A DNA stretch of 64,000 nucleotides, taken from NCBI RefSeq assembly GCF_031010195.1, contig NZ_JAUAMC010000007.1, positions 1-64,000 on the forward strand, written 5' to 3'. Numbering within the stretch: position 1 is the first letter of the stretch; each line of letters starts with the position of its first letter. Positions 44,511-54,106 of the stretch are shown piece after piece. Made by a program: the position numbers and the translations under genes. Below the pieces are notes generated by a model. It worked only from the letters and a program-made list of their open reading frames with translations. It was not told the DNA's origin and ran no database searches. The DNA comes from Halomonas sp. SpR8 (GTDB lineage Bacteria; Pseudomonadota; Gammaproteobacteria; Pseudomonadales; Halomonadaceae).

Positions 44511-45898
44511 TGAGCACAGCCCTGATGAGCACAACCACTGCAAGCTGCCCGGCGCTGTTTATTGCCGCGCCTTCTTCAGGGCAGGGCAAGACCACCTTTA
44601 CCGCGGCGCTGGCCCGAGCCCTGCGCAACCAGGGCAAGGTGGTGCGCGTGTTTAAAACCGGCCCCGACTACCTGGACCCCCAGGTGCTGGCTCAGGCCGC
44701 TGGCCAGCCGGTCGACCAGCTTGACCTGTGGATGGCGGGCGACGCCTACTGCCGCCAGCGCTTTTATGAAGCCGCCCAAACGGCGGATATGATATTAGTC
44801 GAAGGCGCCATGGGCCTGTTTGACGGCGAGCCCTCCAGTGCCGACTTGGCCGCGCGGTTTGGCTTGCCCATGGTGGTGGTGATGGACGTCAAAGGCATGG
44901 CGCAGACCGCGGGCGCACTCCTGGCGGGGCTGGCGGGCTTTCGTGACGATATCCGCATTGTCGGACTTATCGCCAACAGCTGCGGCTCCGAGCGCCACCG
45001 CGAGCTGATCGAGACAACCCTGCCGACTGACATCCCGCTGCTCGCCGCCATCGCGCGCAACCCAGAGCTTTCGCTGCCCGAGCGTCATCTAGGCCTGGTG
45101 CAGGCCGACGAGATTCGTGACGATCTGGAAGAACGCTTTGAAAAGGGCGCAAGCGTTATCGAGGCGGAAAACCTGCCGCAAACGCTGCTCGCGCTGCCGC
45201 CGGTGACGTTTTACACCGCGCCAGAGATCGCCAAAGCGGCGTTGCCCTCGCTTGACGGGATTACCATCGGCGTGGCCAAAGACGCCGCGTTCAGCTTTAT
45301 TTACCAGGCCAACCTGGACCTGCTCGAGCAGATGGGTGCTGCGCTGCGCTTTTTCTCGCCGCTAGACGATAGGGACCTGCCAAGCTGCGATGCGCTGTGG
45401 CTGCCCGGTGGCTACCCGGAAATTCACGCTGAGAAGCTGGCGGTCAACACGGCCATGCACGCGGCGATCAGGCAATTATTTGCCGACGACAAGCCGATTC
45501 TTGCCGAGTGTGGCGGGCTGCTTTACTGCCTGGAAACCCTGACCGACTACGACGAAACTACCCACACCATGCTGGGCCTGCTGCCAGGGCAGGGGGCGAT
45601 GCGCGGGCGGCGGGGCTGCCAGGGAATGCAAACCGCCGAGCTGCTCGAAGGCCCGGTACGCGGCCATGCCCATCATCGCTCGATGGCCGAGGGAACGCCG
45701 GAACCCATTGCCCACGGCCGCCGCCAGCGCCACCCCGCGCCCGGAGAAGCCATCTTTCGTGAGCGTGGGTTGACCGCCACTTACTTGCACCTGTTTTTTG
45801 CCAACAACCCTGCCGCGATCGCGCTGCTGTTTAGCGGCAAAGCGTCGCCAGCGCGTCAGCCTATCGATTCTGAGGACCAGACCCATGCAGTTAAATAA
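44510..45898 (+). CDS. cobB: Cobyrinic acid a,c-diamide synthase
   Basis: This 462-residue glutamine-dependent amidase amidates carboxylates a and c of (hydrogeno)byrinic acid. The N-terminal ATP-binding domain has APSSGQGKTTFTAALARAL and TGPDYLDP; the C-terminal glutamine amidotransferase domain has the nucleophile cysteine in LAECGGLLYCLE. It starts one base into the cobO stop. Whether it acts before or after cobalt insertion follows from the aerobic pathway context (before CobN). Confidence 0.93.
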   Translation: MSTALMSTTTASCPALFIAAPSSGQGKTTFTAALARALRNQGKVVRVFKTGPDYLDPQVLAQAAGQPVDQLDLWMAGDAYCRQRFYEAAQTADMILVEGAMGLFDGEPSSADLAARFGLPMVVVMDVKGMAQTAGALLAGLAGFRDDIRIVGLIANSCGSERHRELIETTLPTDIPLLAAIARNPELSLPERHLGLVQADEIRDDLEERFEKGASVIEAENLPQTLLALPPVTFYTAPEIAKAALPSLDGITIGVAKDAAFSFIYQANLDLLEQMGAALRFFSPLDDRDLPSCDALWLPGGYPEIHAEKLAVNTAMHAAIRQLFADDKPILAECGGLLYCLETLTDYDETTHTMLGLLPGQGAMRGRRGCQGMQTAELLEGPVRGHAHHRSMAEGTPEPIAHGRRQRHPAPGEAIFRERGLTATYLHLFFANNPAAIALLFSGKASPARQPIDSEDQTHAVK

Positions 45899-46994
45899 GA
45901 TACCCGCCACCGTGGTCACCGGCTTTTTGGGCAGCGGTAAAACCACCCTGCTGGCGAGCATTTTACGCCAGGTGACCGGCAAGCGAATTGCCGTGATCGT
46001 CAATGAATTCGGCGAGCAGGACATCGACTCAAGCCTGCTGCGCGGCTGTGCGCTGGACTGTGAGCCGGGCGGCGAAGCCAGGCAGCCATTGGAAGGCGAA
46101 GACAGCGGCATTTTTGAGCTGGCCAACGGCTGTATCTGCTGCACGGTAGAAGAAGAGTTTCTACCGGTGATGAAAAAGCTGGTCGCCCGCCGCGACGATA
46201 TCGACCATATTCTGATCGAAACCAGCGGCCTGGCGCTGCCCAAGCCGCTGGTGCAGGCCTTCAACTGGCCGGAAGTGCGCCAGCACTGCACCGTCGATGC
46301 GATCATTACCGTGATCGATGGCCCTGCCGTGGCCGCCGGCCGTTACGCCAGCGATGTGGCCAAGGTAGAGGCCCAGCGCCAGGCCGACGAAAGCCTGGAC
46401 CACGACCCCAGCCTGCAAGAACTGCTGGATGACCAGCTAAGTGCGGCCGACCTGGTGCTGGTCAGCAAGACGGACCTGCTCAGCCCGGACGAAAAGGCGC
46501 GGGTCGAGGCGTTGATTCAGGCGCGTGTGCCTGAATCAGTGAAGTATTTGTTTGTCGATCAAACCCTGGCCACCAACACCGTGCAACTGGAAGCCTTGAT
46601 GGGCATCGGGGCGGCCAGCGAAGCAAACATCGACCTGATCGCCAACCACCACGATAAGCACCACGCCGAAGGCGCTCATCACGACCACGCCCACGACAAT
46701 TTTGACTCCTGCGTAATCACCCTGGGCGAAGTCGACGGCGACCTGCTGGCGGCCAAGCTGCAACACATTGTCAAAACCCAGGAAATCTACCGCGCCAAGG
46801 GCTTTGCGGCGATTCCCGGCAAGCCGATGCGCCGGGTGATCCAGGCCGTGGGCGAACGGCTGGATGGCTACTTCGACCGCCTCTGGGCGGAAGGCGAGAC
46901 GCGTCAAACCCAACTGGTCATCATTGGCAAGGCGCTGGACAGCGACGCGCTGCGTGAAGCGCTTGCCGAAGCAGAGGTAACAACAGCCGCCTAA
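45885..46994 (+). CDS. cobW: CobW GTPase
   Basis: This 369-residue G3E GTPase has Walker A GFLGSGKTTLLAS at about residues 13-25, the metal-binding CxCC motif in NGCICCTVEEEF, and a histidine-rich stretch (HHDKHHAEGAHHDHAH) before the C-terminal CobW domain. It is thought to deliver cobalt to the chelatase. The start at 45885 lies inside cobB (14-bp overlap); a longer frame before it has no family similarity. It overlaps cobN by one base, which fits a chaperone-client pair. Confidence 0.92.
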   Translation: MQLNKIPATVVTGFLGSGKTTLLASILRQVTGKRIAVIVNEFGEQDIDSSLLRGCALDCEPGGEARQPLEGEDSGIFELANGCICCTVEEEFLPVMKKLVARRDDIDHILIETSGLALPKPLVQAFNWPEVRQHCTVDAIITVIDGPAVAAGRYASDVAKVEAQRQADESLDHDPSLQELLDDQLSAADLVLVSKTDLLSPDEKARVEALIQARVPESVKYLFVDQTLATNTVQLEALMGIGAASEANIDLIANHHDKHHAEGAHHDHAHDNFDSCVITLGEVDGDLLAAKLQHIVKTQEIYRAKGFAAIPGKPMRRVIQAVGERLDGYFDRLWAEGETRQTQLVIIGKALDSDALREALAEAEVTTAA

Positions 46995-49900
46995 TGCACC
47001 TTTTTGCTGCCAAACCCGGCGGCTTTGTTGATGACGAAGGCATTGTCGATCTTCAACAGAGCCCTGCGGATGTCGTGATCCTATCGGCTGCCGATAGCAA
47101 CCTGTCGGCTCTGGCCCAGGCGATTGATCGCCTGGGCGAGCGCTATCCGTCAGTGCGTCTGGCCAACTGGATGAACCTGGTCAAGCCCGCCGCCTACGAC
47201 CTCTACGAGGATCGGGTGCTGGAAAAGGCGCAGCTCGTGGTGGTGTCGATGCTCGGCGGTCAGGCCTACTGGCAGTACGGCTACGAACGGCTGCTGGCCT
47301 GGTTGAACGCCAAGCCGGGCCGCCAGTTGATCCTGGTGCCGGGCTGCGACGCGCCGGACGATGCGCTGCTGGAAGCCTCGAGCGTCGACTATGAAAGCGC
47401 CCACCGGGTGTGGCGCTACCTGCGCGAAGGCGGCGTGGATAACGCCGAGCAGCTGTTGCGCTTTGTAGGCAGCGAATGTCTTGATATGCCCACCGCCTGG
47501 AAGGAGCCCAAGGTGGTACCTTCGGCGGTGATCTACGCGCCCAGCGACGCCTCGAGCCCATCCGGGCGCCAGGTGATGAGCCTGAGCGAATGGCGGGCCA
47601 ACCAGCAACCGGATAGGCCGGTGTGCCTGCTGCTGTTCTATCGCAGCCACTTGCAGGGCGCCAATACCCTGGTTGTTGACGGCATGATCGAGGCGCTTAA
47701 AGCGCAGGGGCTTGAACCACTCGCCATCGCCGTTGCCTCCCTGAAAGAGGCCGACTGCATTGCGTTTGTCAATCACCTGATCGAGCAGACCGGCGTCATG
47801 CTGGTGGTCAACACCACCAGCTTCTCGATTAACCGCAATTCCGACGACACCTACCCGCTGGGCGGCGCGATTCCCGAGAGCGTTTTCGACGGCCAGCCGG
47901 TCATTCTCCAGGCGATTCTATCCAGCAGCACCGTCGAGGACTGGCAGGCCTCCGCCGCCGGGCTGAGAAGCCGGGATGTGGCGATGCAAGTCGTGCTCCC
48001 GGAGATGGATGGCCGGGTGATTACCCGGGCGGTGGGCTTCAAGGCGGAAGCGCTTTACAACGCGCGCAGCCAGCTGTCGGTAACCCATCACGCCCTGCAT
48101 CCCGAGCGCACTGAGTTTGTCGCCAAGCTGGCGCGCCGGTTCTGCCACCTGCGCACCACCCCCAATCACGCCAAACGGCTGGCGCTGGTGCTGGCGAATT
48201 ATCCCAACCGCGACGGCCGGATTGGCAATGGCGTGGGGCTGGATACGCCCGCCTCGACGCTGCAGATCTTAACCGCGCTGCAAACGGCAGGTTACCCGGT
48301 GAGCGACCTGCCGGCGAGTGGCGATGACCTGATCCGCCTGCTGCAAGGGGCGGTGACCAACGACCGCGACGTCATCGACCAGCGCATGTGCTGGCAAAGC
48401 ATCAGCGTTGACGAGTATCTGGCATGGTTTTACACGCTGCCCGCCGAGCTCCAGGAAACGGTATGGACGCGTTGGGGCGCACCCTCTGATGACCCCAAAT
48501 GCCGCCAGGGGCGGCTGATGATCTCGGGTATCCGGCTGGGCGAAACCTTCGTGGGCATCCAGCCCGAGCGCGACTTTATCGACGACCTGACCCAGTCTTA
48601 CCACGATATGCAGCTGGCACCGCCGCACAGCTACCTGGCGTTTTACTTCTGGCTGCGCGAGCACTACCAGGTGGAAGCGGTGATTCACGTCGGCAAGCAC
48701 GGCAACCTTGAGTGGCTGCCGGGCAAAAGCAGCGCCCTGAGCGCCGATTGCTGGCCGGATGTTGCGCTGGGGCCGGTGCCGCACTTCTACCCGTTTATCG
48801 TCAACGACCCGGGCGAGGGCGCCCAGGCCAAGCGGCGCAGCCAGGCGGTGATTATCGACCACCTGATGCCGCCGCTGGCCCGCGCTGAGCTGTATGGCGA
48901 TATGGCCAAACTGGAAGCGCTCACCGACGAGTACTACCAGGCGCTGGACATGGACCCCCGGCGGGAAGCGTTAATCCGCGAGCAGATTCTGGAGCACCTG
49001 CGCGAGACCGGCATCGACCAGGAGTTGACCAAGGCCATCGACAGCCAGGACGAAGCGCTGATCCTGAACGAGCTGGATACCTTCTTATGCGACATCAAGG
49101 AATCGCAGATTCGTCACGGCCTGCACGTGCTCGGCACGCTGCCGCCCCAGGATAAAGTGGTCGGCACCCTGGTGGCGCTGCTGCGCTTGCCAAGGGGCGA
49201 GAGCATTGCCCAGCGTGGCCTGCTGCATAACCTGGCCGATGATTTGGCCCTGCACGATGACGGGCATGCGAATTTTGACCCGCTGATGGCCGATGCCGAG
49301 CCCTGGACAGGGCCGCGACCAGATGTGCTGCGCGAGCTGGATAGCGCCGCCTGGCGCAGCGGCAACGACACCCGCGAGCGGCTGGAAGCGCTGGCCCACC
49401 AGCTAGTCGAGGAGTACGTGGTCGCGCCAGGTCGCCTGGAGGCGTTGGCTGCCCGCTATCCCGCGACCGCCGAGCAGCTGCGCTACGCAAGGGACCAGCT
49501 GTGGGTGGCGCTTCAGCAGAGCGCCCAAATGGAAATCAGCTCGCTGCTGGAAGGCCTTGATGGCCTGTTTGTGCCGCCGGGGCCGAGTGGCGCTCCCAGC
49601 CGCGGGCGGCTGGATACGCTGCCCACCGGGCGCAATTTCTTCAGCGTGGACAACCGCTCGATCCCATCGCCCGCCGCCTGGACGCTGGGCGAAAAATCCG
49701 CCCAGGCGTTTGTCGAGCGCTACCTACAGGACAACGGCGACTACCCCCGCCGCCTGGGCTTATCCATCTGGGGCACCGCCACCATGCGCACCGGCGGCGA
49801 TGACATTGCCCAGGCCTTTGCGCTGATGGGCGTGCGCCCCATCTGGTCGCTTTGCTCGCAGCGGGTGATCGACATCGAGGTGATTCCCTCGATGCTGCTC

Positions 49901-50857
49901 AACCGCCCGCGGGTGGACGTCACGCTACGGGTTTCCGGCTTCTTCCGCGATGCGTTTCCCAACGTGATCCGGCTGTTCGATGCCGCTGTGCAGGCGGTGG
50001 CTGCCTATGAGGAGCCGGGCAACAGCAACACTATCCGCGTGGCGGTGTTAGCCCGCCAGCAAACGCTGGAAGCCCAGGGGTTAAGCCCGGAAATGGCTGT
50101 TCAGGAGGCGAGCTACCGTATCTTCGGCAGCAAGCCTGGCGAGTATGGCGCGGGCCTCAACCGGCTGATTGAAAACCGCTCTTGGGAGAGCGCCGACGAT
50201 TTAGCCGAAGCCTATCTGGATGCCGGGGCCTACGCCTACGGCCAGTTTAAGGAGTCGGGTACCGCTGCACGGGGTGCTTTTGAACAGCAGCTCCAAGGCC
50301 TGGATGCAGTGATGCAAAACCAGGATAACCGCGAGCACGATATTCTCGACTCCAACAGCTACTACGCCTTTCAGGGCGGGATGGCCAACGCCAGCCGAGC
50401 GCTAAGCGGTCAGGCACCGGTGATTTATCACGCCGACCACGCCAACCCTGCTGCGCCCAAGATTCGCACCCTGAAAGAAGAGCTGGCCCGGGTGATTCGC
50501 TCGCGAGTGCTCAACCCCAAGTGGATTAACGCCATGCGTGAGCACGGCTATAAAGGGGCTTTTGAGATGGCCGCCACGGTGGACTACCTGTTTGCCTACG
50601 ACGCCACCACCGACTTGGTCGCCGATTACCAGTATGCCCAGGTCAGCGATGCGCTGGTGCTCGACAAAGCCAATCAGCAGTTTCTGCGCGAGCACAACCC
50701 GGCGGCGTTAGAAGAGATGGCCGAACGCTTACTTGAAGCCGCCCAGCGGGGCATGTGGCAAGCCCCTGGCGAGCATGGCGATGCGCTAAAAGACCTGCTG
50801 CTGGAAATGGATGAAGCCAAAGAGACCGGTGGTTATGTTGCCCAGCCCGCGCATTAA
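46994..50857 (+). CDS. cobN: Cobaltochelatase large subunit
   Basis: This 1287-residue subunit of the ATP-dependent aerobic cobaltochelatase inserts Co(II) into hydrogenobyrinic acid a,c-diamide. Length and blocks such as VIHVGKHGNLEWLPGKS, HFYPFIVNDPGEGAQAKRR and FQGGMANASRAL fit CobN and the related ChlH/BchH family. The genomic place between cobW and cobG supports the cobalt version. Its ATPase partner is the fused ChlI/ChlD-like protein, as separate CobS and CobT chelatase genes are absent. Confidence 0.95.
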   Translation: MHLFAAKPGGFVDDEGIVDLQQSPADVVILSAADSNLSALAQAIDRLGERYPSVRLANWMNLVKPAAYDLYEDRVLEKAQLVVVSMLGGQAYWQYGYERLLAWLNAKPGRQLILVPGCDAPDDALLEASSVDYESAHRVWRYLREGGVDNAEQLLRFVGSECLDMPTAWKEPKVVPSAVIYAPSDASSPSGRQVMSLSEWRANQQPDRPVCLLLFYRSHLQGANTLVVDGMIEALKAQGLEPLAIAVASLKEADCIAFVNHLIEQTGVMLVVNTTSFSINRNSDDTYPLGGAIPESVFDGQPVILQAILSSSTVEDWQASAAGLRSRDVAMQVVLPEMDGRVITRAVGFKAEALYNARSQLSVTHHALHPERTEFVAKLARRFCHLRTTPNHAKRLALVLANYPNRDGRIGNGVGLDTPASTLQILTALQTAGYPVSDLPASGDDLIRLLQGAVTNDRDVIDQRMCWQSISVDEYLAWFYTLPAELQETVWTRWGAPSDDPKCRQGRLMISGIRLGETFVGIQPERDFIDDLTQSYHDMQLAPPHSYLAFYFWLREHYQVEAVIHVGKHGNLEWLPGKSSALSADCWPDVALGPVPHFYPFIVNDPGEGAQAKRRSQAVIIDHLMPPLARAELYGDMAKLEALTDEYYQALDMDPRREALIREQILEHLRETGIDQELTKAIDSQDEALILNELDTFLCDIKESQIRHGLHVLGTLPPQDKVVGTLVALLRLPRGESIAQRGLLHNLADDLALHDDGHANFDPLMADAEPWTGPRPDVLRELDSAAWRSGNDTRERLEALAHQLVEEYVVAPGRLEALAARYPATAEQLRYARDQLWVALQQSAQMEISSLLEGLDGLFVPPGPSGAPSRGRLDTLPTGRNFFSVDNRSIPSPAAWTLGEKSAQAFVERYLQDNGDYPRRLGLSIWGTATMRTGGDDIAQAFALMGVRPIWSLCSQRVIDIEVIPSMLLNRPRVDVTLRVSGFFRDAFPNVIRLFDAAVQAVAAYEEPGNSNTIRVAVLARQQTLEAQGLSPEMAVQEASYRIFGSKPGEYGAGLNRLIENRSWESADDLAEAYLDAGAYAYGQFKESGTAARGAFEQQLQGLDAVMQNQDNREHDILDSNSYYAFQGGMANASRALSGQAPVIYHADHANPAAPKIRTLKEELARVIRSRVLNPKWINAMREHGYKGAFEMAATVDYLFAYDATTDLVADYQYAQVSDALVLDKANQQFLREHNPAALEEMAERLLEAAQRGMWQAPGEHGDALKDLLLEMDEAKETGGYVAQPAH

Positions 50858-52007
50858 AGGCTGGTGCCCCGGCGCATGGCGGCCCATGGCCACAGGCGAT
50901 GGCCTGTTGGTTCGGGTACGCCCGCCCATGGGAGAGCTTTCACGGCAACAAATGCTGGCGCTATGCGAGGCCGCCGAGACCTTTGGCAGTGGTTTGATCG
51001 AACTCACCAGTCGGGCTAATTTCCAGCTGCGCGGCGTGACCGACACCACTTGGCCGTCGTTAATGGCTTTTCTAGTCGAGCATCAACTGGTCAGCGCCGA
51101 CCCGGAAGCGGAACGCCAGCCGCAGCTGATGCTGGCGCCACACTGGCAAGCGGGGGATGACTCGCCTACCATTGCCAGCCGGTTGCAAACGCGGGGCAGC
51201 GAATTAGCCGCCATGCCCGGCAAGGTAGGGATTGCCATCGATGCGGGAAAAGCGCCAGTGCTGTGCGACAGCGCCGCCGATTTTCGCATTGAACGCTCAA
51301 TGGAAGGCGGCCTGCTGGTACGATGCGATGGCTATGCACTAGGCACCGCAGTAAGCGATGTGGAAGCCGCCGTTGAGCAGCTAATTCGCCTCACCCACTG
51401 GTTTGTGGAAAGCGGCGGCTGGGACGCCGGACGTATGCGCCGCCATAAAGCGCCATTGCCGGAGTGGGCACCTGCTGACACCGCCCCAGCAGCCTCCGGC
51501 GCCAAGCTGGCGCTGGGCAGTCATCCCGCTGGCCAGGTGGTGGGGCTGCCCTTTGGGCGCGCCACCGCTTCAATGCTGCGCGAAATGCTGCGTGAGTTGG
51601 TAGCGCCCGCCAGCGTCACCGCCGTTCAGGTTACGCCCTGGCGGCGCTTGCTGGTTAAGCAGAAATTAGTGCAGGGCGATGCAGCGCCAGCGGTGGATGG
51701 CTTAATCCGGCATAATAGCGATCTACGGCTATCAATAGATGCCTGCCCCGGCGCGCCTTACTGCGAGCAGGCGAGTGTCGCCACTCATCCGCTCGCGGAG
51801 CGGCTAAGCGGCCTGAAAAACAGTAGCGTCCATATATCTGGCTGCGCCAAAGGCTGTGCCCGCCAACAGCCTGCGGCATTATGCCTAGTCGGTCGCGATG
51901 GGCGCTTTGACGTGATTATCAATGGCCGCGCTGATAGCGCTCCAAAGGCCACTGGCCTGAGTGAATCTGAAGTCATAAGTTATTTGGAGAATTTGGGTGC
52001 CTCATAA
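50811..52007 (+). CDS. cobG: Precorrin-3B synthase
   Basis: This protein of up to 398 residues is related to nitrite/sulfite reductases and uses oxygen to contract-prime precorrin-3A, a hallmark of the aerobic route. The half-domain motif LTSRANFQLRGVTD and the Fe-S cysteines in DACPGAPYCEQAS and HISGCAKGCARQQP are present. Two starts are possible: the ATG at 50811, overlapping cobN by 47 bp, or the ATG at 50835 (MLPSPRIKGWCPGA), which fits the family better. It overlaps cobH by 11 bp. Confidence 0.92.
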   Translation: MKPKRPVVMLPSPRIKGWCPGAWRPMATGDGLLVRVRPPMGELSRQQMLALCEAAETFGSGLIELTSRANFQLRGVTDTTWPSLMAFLVEHQLVSADPEAERQPQLMLAPHWQAGDDSPTIASRLQTRGSELAAMPGKVGIAIDAGKAPVLCDSAADFRIERSMEGGLLVRCDGYALGTAVSDVEAAVEQLIRLTHWFVESGGWDAGRMRRHKAPLPEWAPADTAPAASGAKLALGSHPAGQVVGLPFGRATASMLREMLRELVAPASVTAVQVTPWRRLLVKQKLVQGDAAPAVDGLIRHNSDLRLSIDACPGAPYCEQASVATHPLAERLSGLKNSSVHISGCAKGCARQQPAALCLVGRDGRFDVIINGRADSAPKATGLSESEVISYLENLGAS

Positions 52008-52626
52008 GTACGAAACAAGCGGCCCGGCGATTTACCGGCAGTCATTTGCCATTATCCGCAGCGAGGCCGAGCTTGCCCGCTTTTCAGCGGAGGAAGAGAC
52101 GGTCGCGGTGCGCATGATTCACGCCGCCGGGCTGGTGGAGCTGGCCGCGCATATTCACTTTCAAAATGACGTGGTCAATAAAGCCCGCGCCGCGTTAGAG
52201 CAGGGCGCCCCGATTCTTTGTGATGCACGAATGGTCTCGGAAGGCATTACCCGCAAGCGGCTGCCCGCGGATAACCAAGTCATCTGCACCCTTAACGATG
52301 AGCGCACCCCCACCCTCGCCCAGGAAATGGCCAATACCCGCTCGGCGGCGGCGCTGGAACTGTGGCGCCCACACCTTGAAGGCGCCGTGGTCGCCATTGG
52401 CAACGCGCCCACCGCGCTATTTCACCTGCTCAATATGCTTGAAGACCCGGCTTGCCCACGCCCCGCAGCGATTATCGGCTGCCCGGTGGGCTTTGTCGGC
52501 GCAGCAGAATCCAAAGAAGCGCTGCTGGCGAATACAGAGCTTTCCAGCTGTATCGTGCGTGGCCGCCTGGGTGGCAGCGCGGTGACGGTAGCGGCCATTA
52601 ACGCCATGGCGGATCGCATCGAATGA
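51997..52626 (+). CDS. cobH: Precorrin-8X methylmutase
   Basis: This 209-residue enzyme moves the methyl group from C11 to C12 to yield hydrogenobyrinic acid. The catalytic histidine is in RMIHAAGLVE (His42; His43 in the Pseudomonas enzyme), and the C-terminal CPVGFVGAAESKEAL and RGRLGGSAVTVAAIN blocks are typical. It uses a GTG start in the end of cobG and overlaps cobI (ATGA). Confidence 0.94.
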   Translation: MPHKYETSGPAIYRQSFAIIRSEAELARFSAEEETVAVRMIHAAGLVELAAHIHFQNDVVNKARAALEQGAPILCDARMVSEGITRKRLPADNQVICTLNDERTPTLAQEMANTRSAAALELWRPHLEGAVVAIGNAPTALFHLLNMLEDPACPRPAAIIGCPVGFVGAAESKEALLANTELSSCIVRGRLGGSAVTVAAINAMADRIE

Positions 52627-53348
52627 CCCAAGGGACGATTTATGGGGTTGGCTTAGGGCCAGGCTGCCAGGATTTAATGAGCGTGCGCGCCGACCGCTTG
52701 ATTCGCGGCGCCAGCCACGTGGCCTATTTTCGTAAGAAGGGTCGCTGCGGCCATGCCCGCACCATCGTGGAGGGCTTGATTGCACCAGATGCAACCGAGC
52801 TGCCCATGGAATACCCGGTCACCACGGAAATCCCTTTCGACGACCCCCGCTACAACGAACTGCTGTCAGCCTTCTACGAGCGCAGCGTGGCCCAACTGAT
52901 CGAGATGGCCGAGGCCGGTTGCGATGTAGTGGTGCTGTGCGAAGGCGACCCGTTTTTCTACGGCTCCTTTATGCACCTCTACACGCGGCTACTGAATCGC
53001 GTGCCGGTCTCGGTGGTGCCGGGCATTACCGGTATGTCGGCGGCGTGGACTGCCACCGGCCAGCCGGTTACCTGGGGCGATGACATTATGACCGTGCTGA
53101 TGGCCACGCTGCCTGAAGAGGCATTGGCCGAGCGCATCGCCCACACCGACGCACTGGTGGTGATGAAGATTGGCCGCAACCTGGCCAAACTGCGCCGAGC
53201 GCTGGCTCAAGCTGGCCGTGAAGAGCAAGCCTGGCTAATCGAGTACGCCGCCATGACCCAACAACGCGTATTGCCACTAAGCGACGTTGGCGAGAGCGTG
53301 CCGTACTTCTCGATTGTGCTGATTCACGGCAACGGGCGGCGCCCATGA
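52623..53348 (+). CDS. cobI: Precorrin-2 C20-methyltransferase
   Basis: This 241-residue SAM-dependent methyltransferase of the tetrapyrrole methylase family methylates C20. The N-terminal GVGLGPGCQDLMSVRADRL and the SAM loop LCEGDPFFYGSFMHLYTRL distinguish CobI, as does the VSVVPGITGMSAAW segment. It overlaps cobH and cobJ by 4 bp each. Confidence 0.93.
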   Translation: MTQGTIYGVGLGPGCQDLMSVRADRLIRGASHVAYFRKKGRCGHARTIVEGLIAPDATELPMEYPVTTEIPFDDPRYNELLSAFYERSVAQLIEMAEAGCDVVVLCEGDPFFYGSFMHLYTRLLNRVPVSVVPGITGMSAAWTATGQPVTWGDDIMTVLMATLPEEALAERIAHTDALVVMKIGRNLAKLRRALAQAGREEQAWLIEYAAMTQQRVLPLSDVGESVPYFSIVLIHGNGRRP

Positions 53349-54094
53349 GGGGCTGGCTGAAAATCGTCGGCCTGGGGCCGGGTTCTGAGGCGATGATTAC
53401 CCCGGAAGTCACGGCCGCGCTGCAGGATGCCACCGATGTGGTGGGCTACGTGCCCTACGTCAATCGGGTCGCGCCTAGAACTGGGTTAATTCGCCACGGT
53501 TCGGATAATCGCGAAGAGATTCGCCGGGCAGAGCATGCACTACAGCTGGCGCTTGAAGGCCACAGAGTAGTAGTGGTGTCTTCTGGCGACCCCGGCGTCT
53601 TTGCCATGGCGGCGGCGGTGTTTGAGGCTCTGGAAGGCGGTGATACCCAGTGGCGCAGGCTGGATATCCAGGTGCTACCAGGCATCTCCGCCATGCTGGC
53701 CGCCAGCGCAAGCGTAGGCGCGCCGCTTGGGCACGACTTCTGCTGCATCAATCTATCCAACAACCTCAAGCCTTGGGCGCTAATTGAAAAGCGCCTGCGA
53801 TTGGCCGCCGAGGCCGACTTCGCCATGGCGTTTTACAACCCCCGATCCAAGGCGCGGCCAGAGGGTTTTGCGCGCGCCTTGGAGGTACTACGGGAAGCCT
53901 GTGGGCCGGATCGACTGATCATCTTCGCCCGGGCGGTTTCCACCCCGGAGGAGTCGATTCGCGTAACTACCTTAGGCGAGGCGACGCCGGAAATGGCCGA
54001 TATGCGCACGCTGGTGATTATTGGTTCTCAGCAGACGCGCTTAATCGAGCGGGATGGCGCGCCGCTGGTGTATACGCCGCGTTCGGCTGATTAA
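53345..54094 (+). CDS. cobJ: Precorrin-3B C17-methyltransferase
   Basis: This 249-residue methylase carries out C17 methylation and ring contraction. Family blocks are KIVGLGPGSEAMITPEVTAAL, VVGYVPYVNRV, SSGDPGVFAMAAAVFEALE, and AFYNPRSKARPEGFARALEVL near the C-terminal part. It ends 12 bp before the stop of the opposed cobK, with no evident terminator in the gap. Confidence 0.94.
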   Translation: MRGWLKIVGLGPGSEAMITPEVTAALQDATDVVGYVPYVNRVAPRTGLIRHGSDNREEIRRAEHALQLALEGHRVVVVSSGDPGVFAMAAAVFEALEGGDTQWRRLDIQVLPGISAMLAASASVGAPLGHDFCCINLSNNLKPWALIEKRLRLAAEADFAMAFYNPRSKARPEGFARALEVLREACGPDRLIIFARAVSTPEESIRVTTLGEATPEMADMRTLVIIGSQQTRLIERDGAPLVYTPRSAD

Positions 54095-54106
54095 GCGTCG
54101 TGATGA

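Noticed and set aside
43746..44543. Minus-strand frame of 265 codons opposite cobO
   Set aside because: It lies fully opposite well-supported cobO and the end of the chelatase gene and shows no motif.
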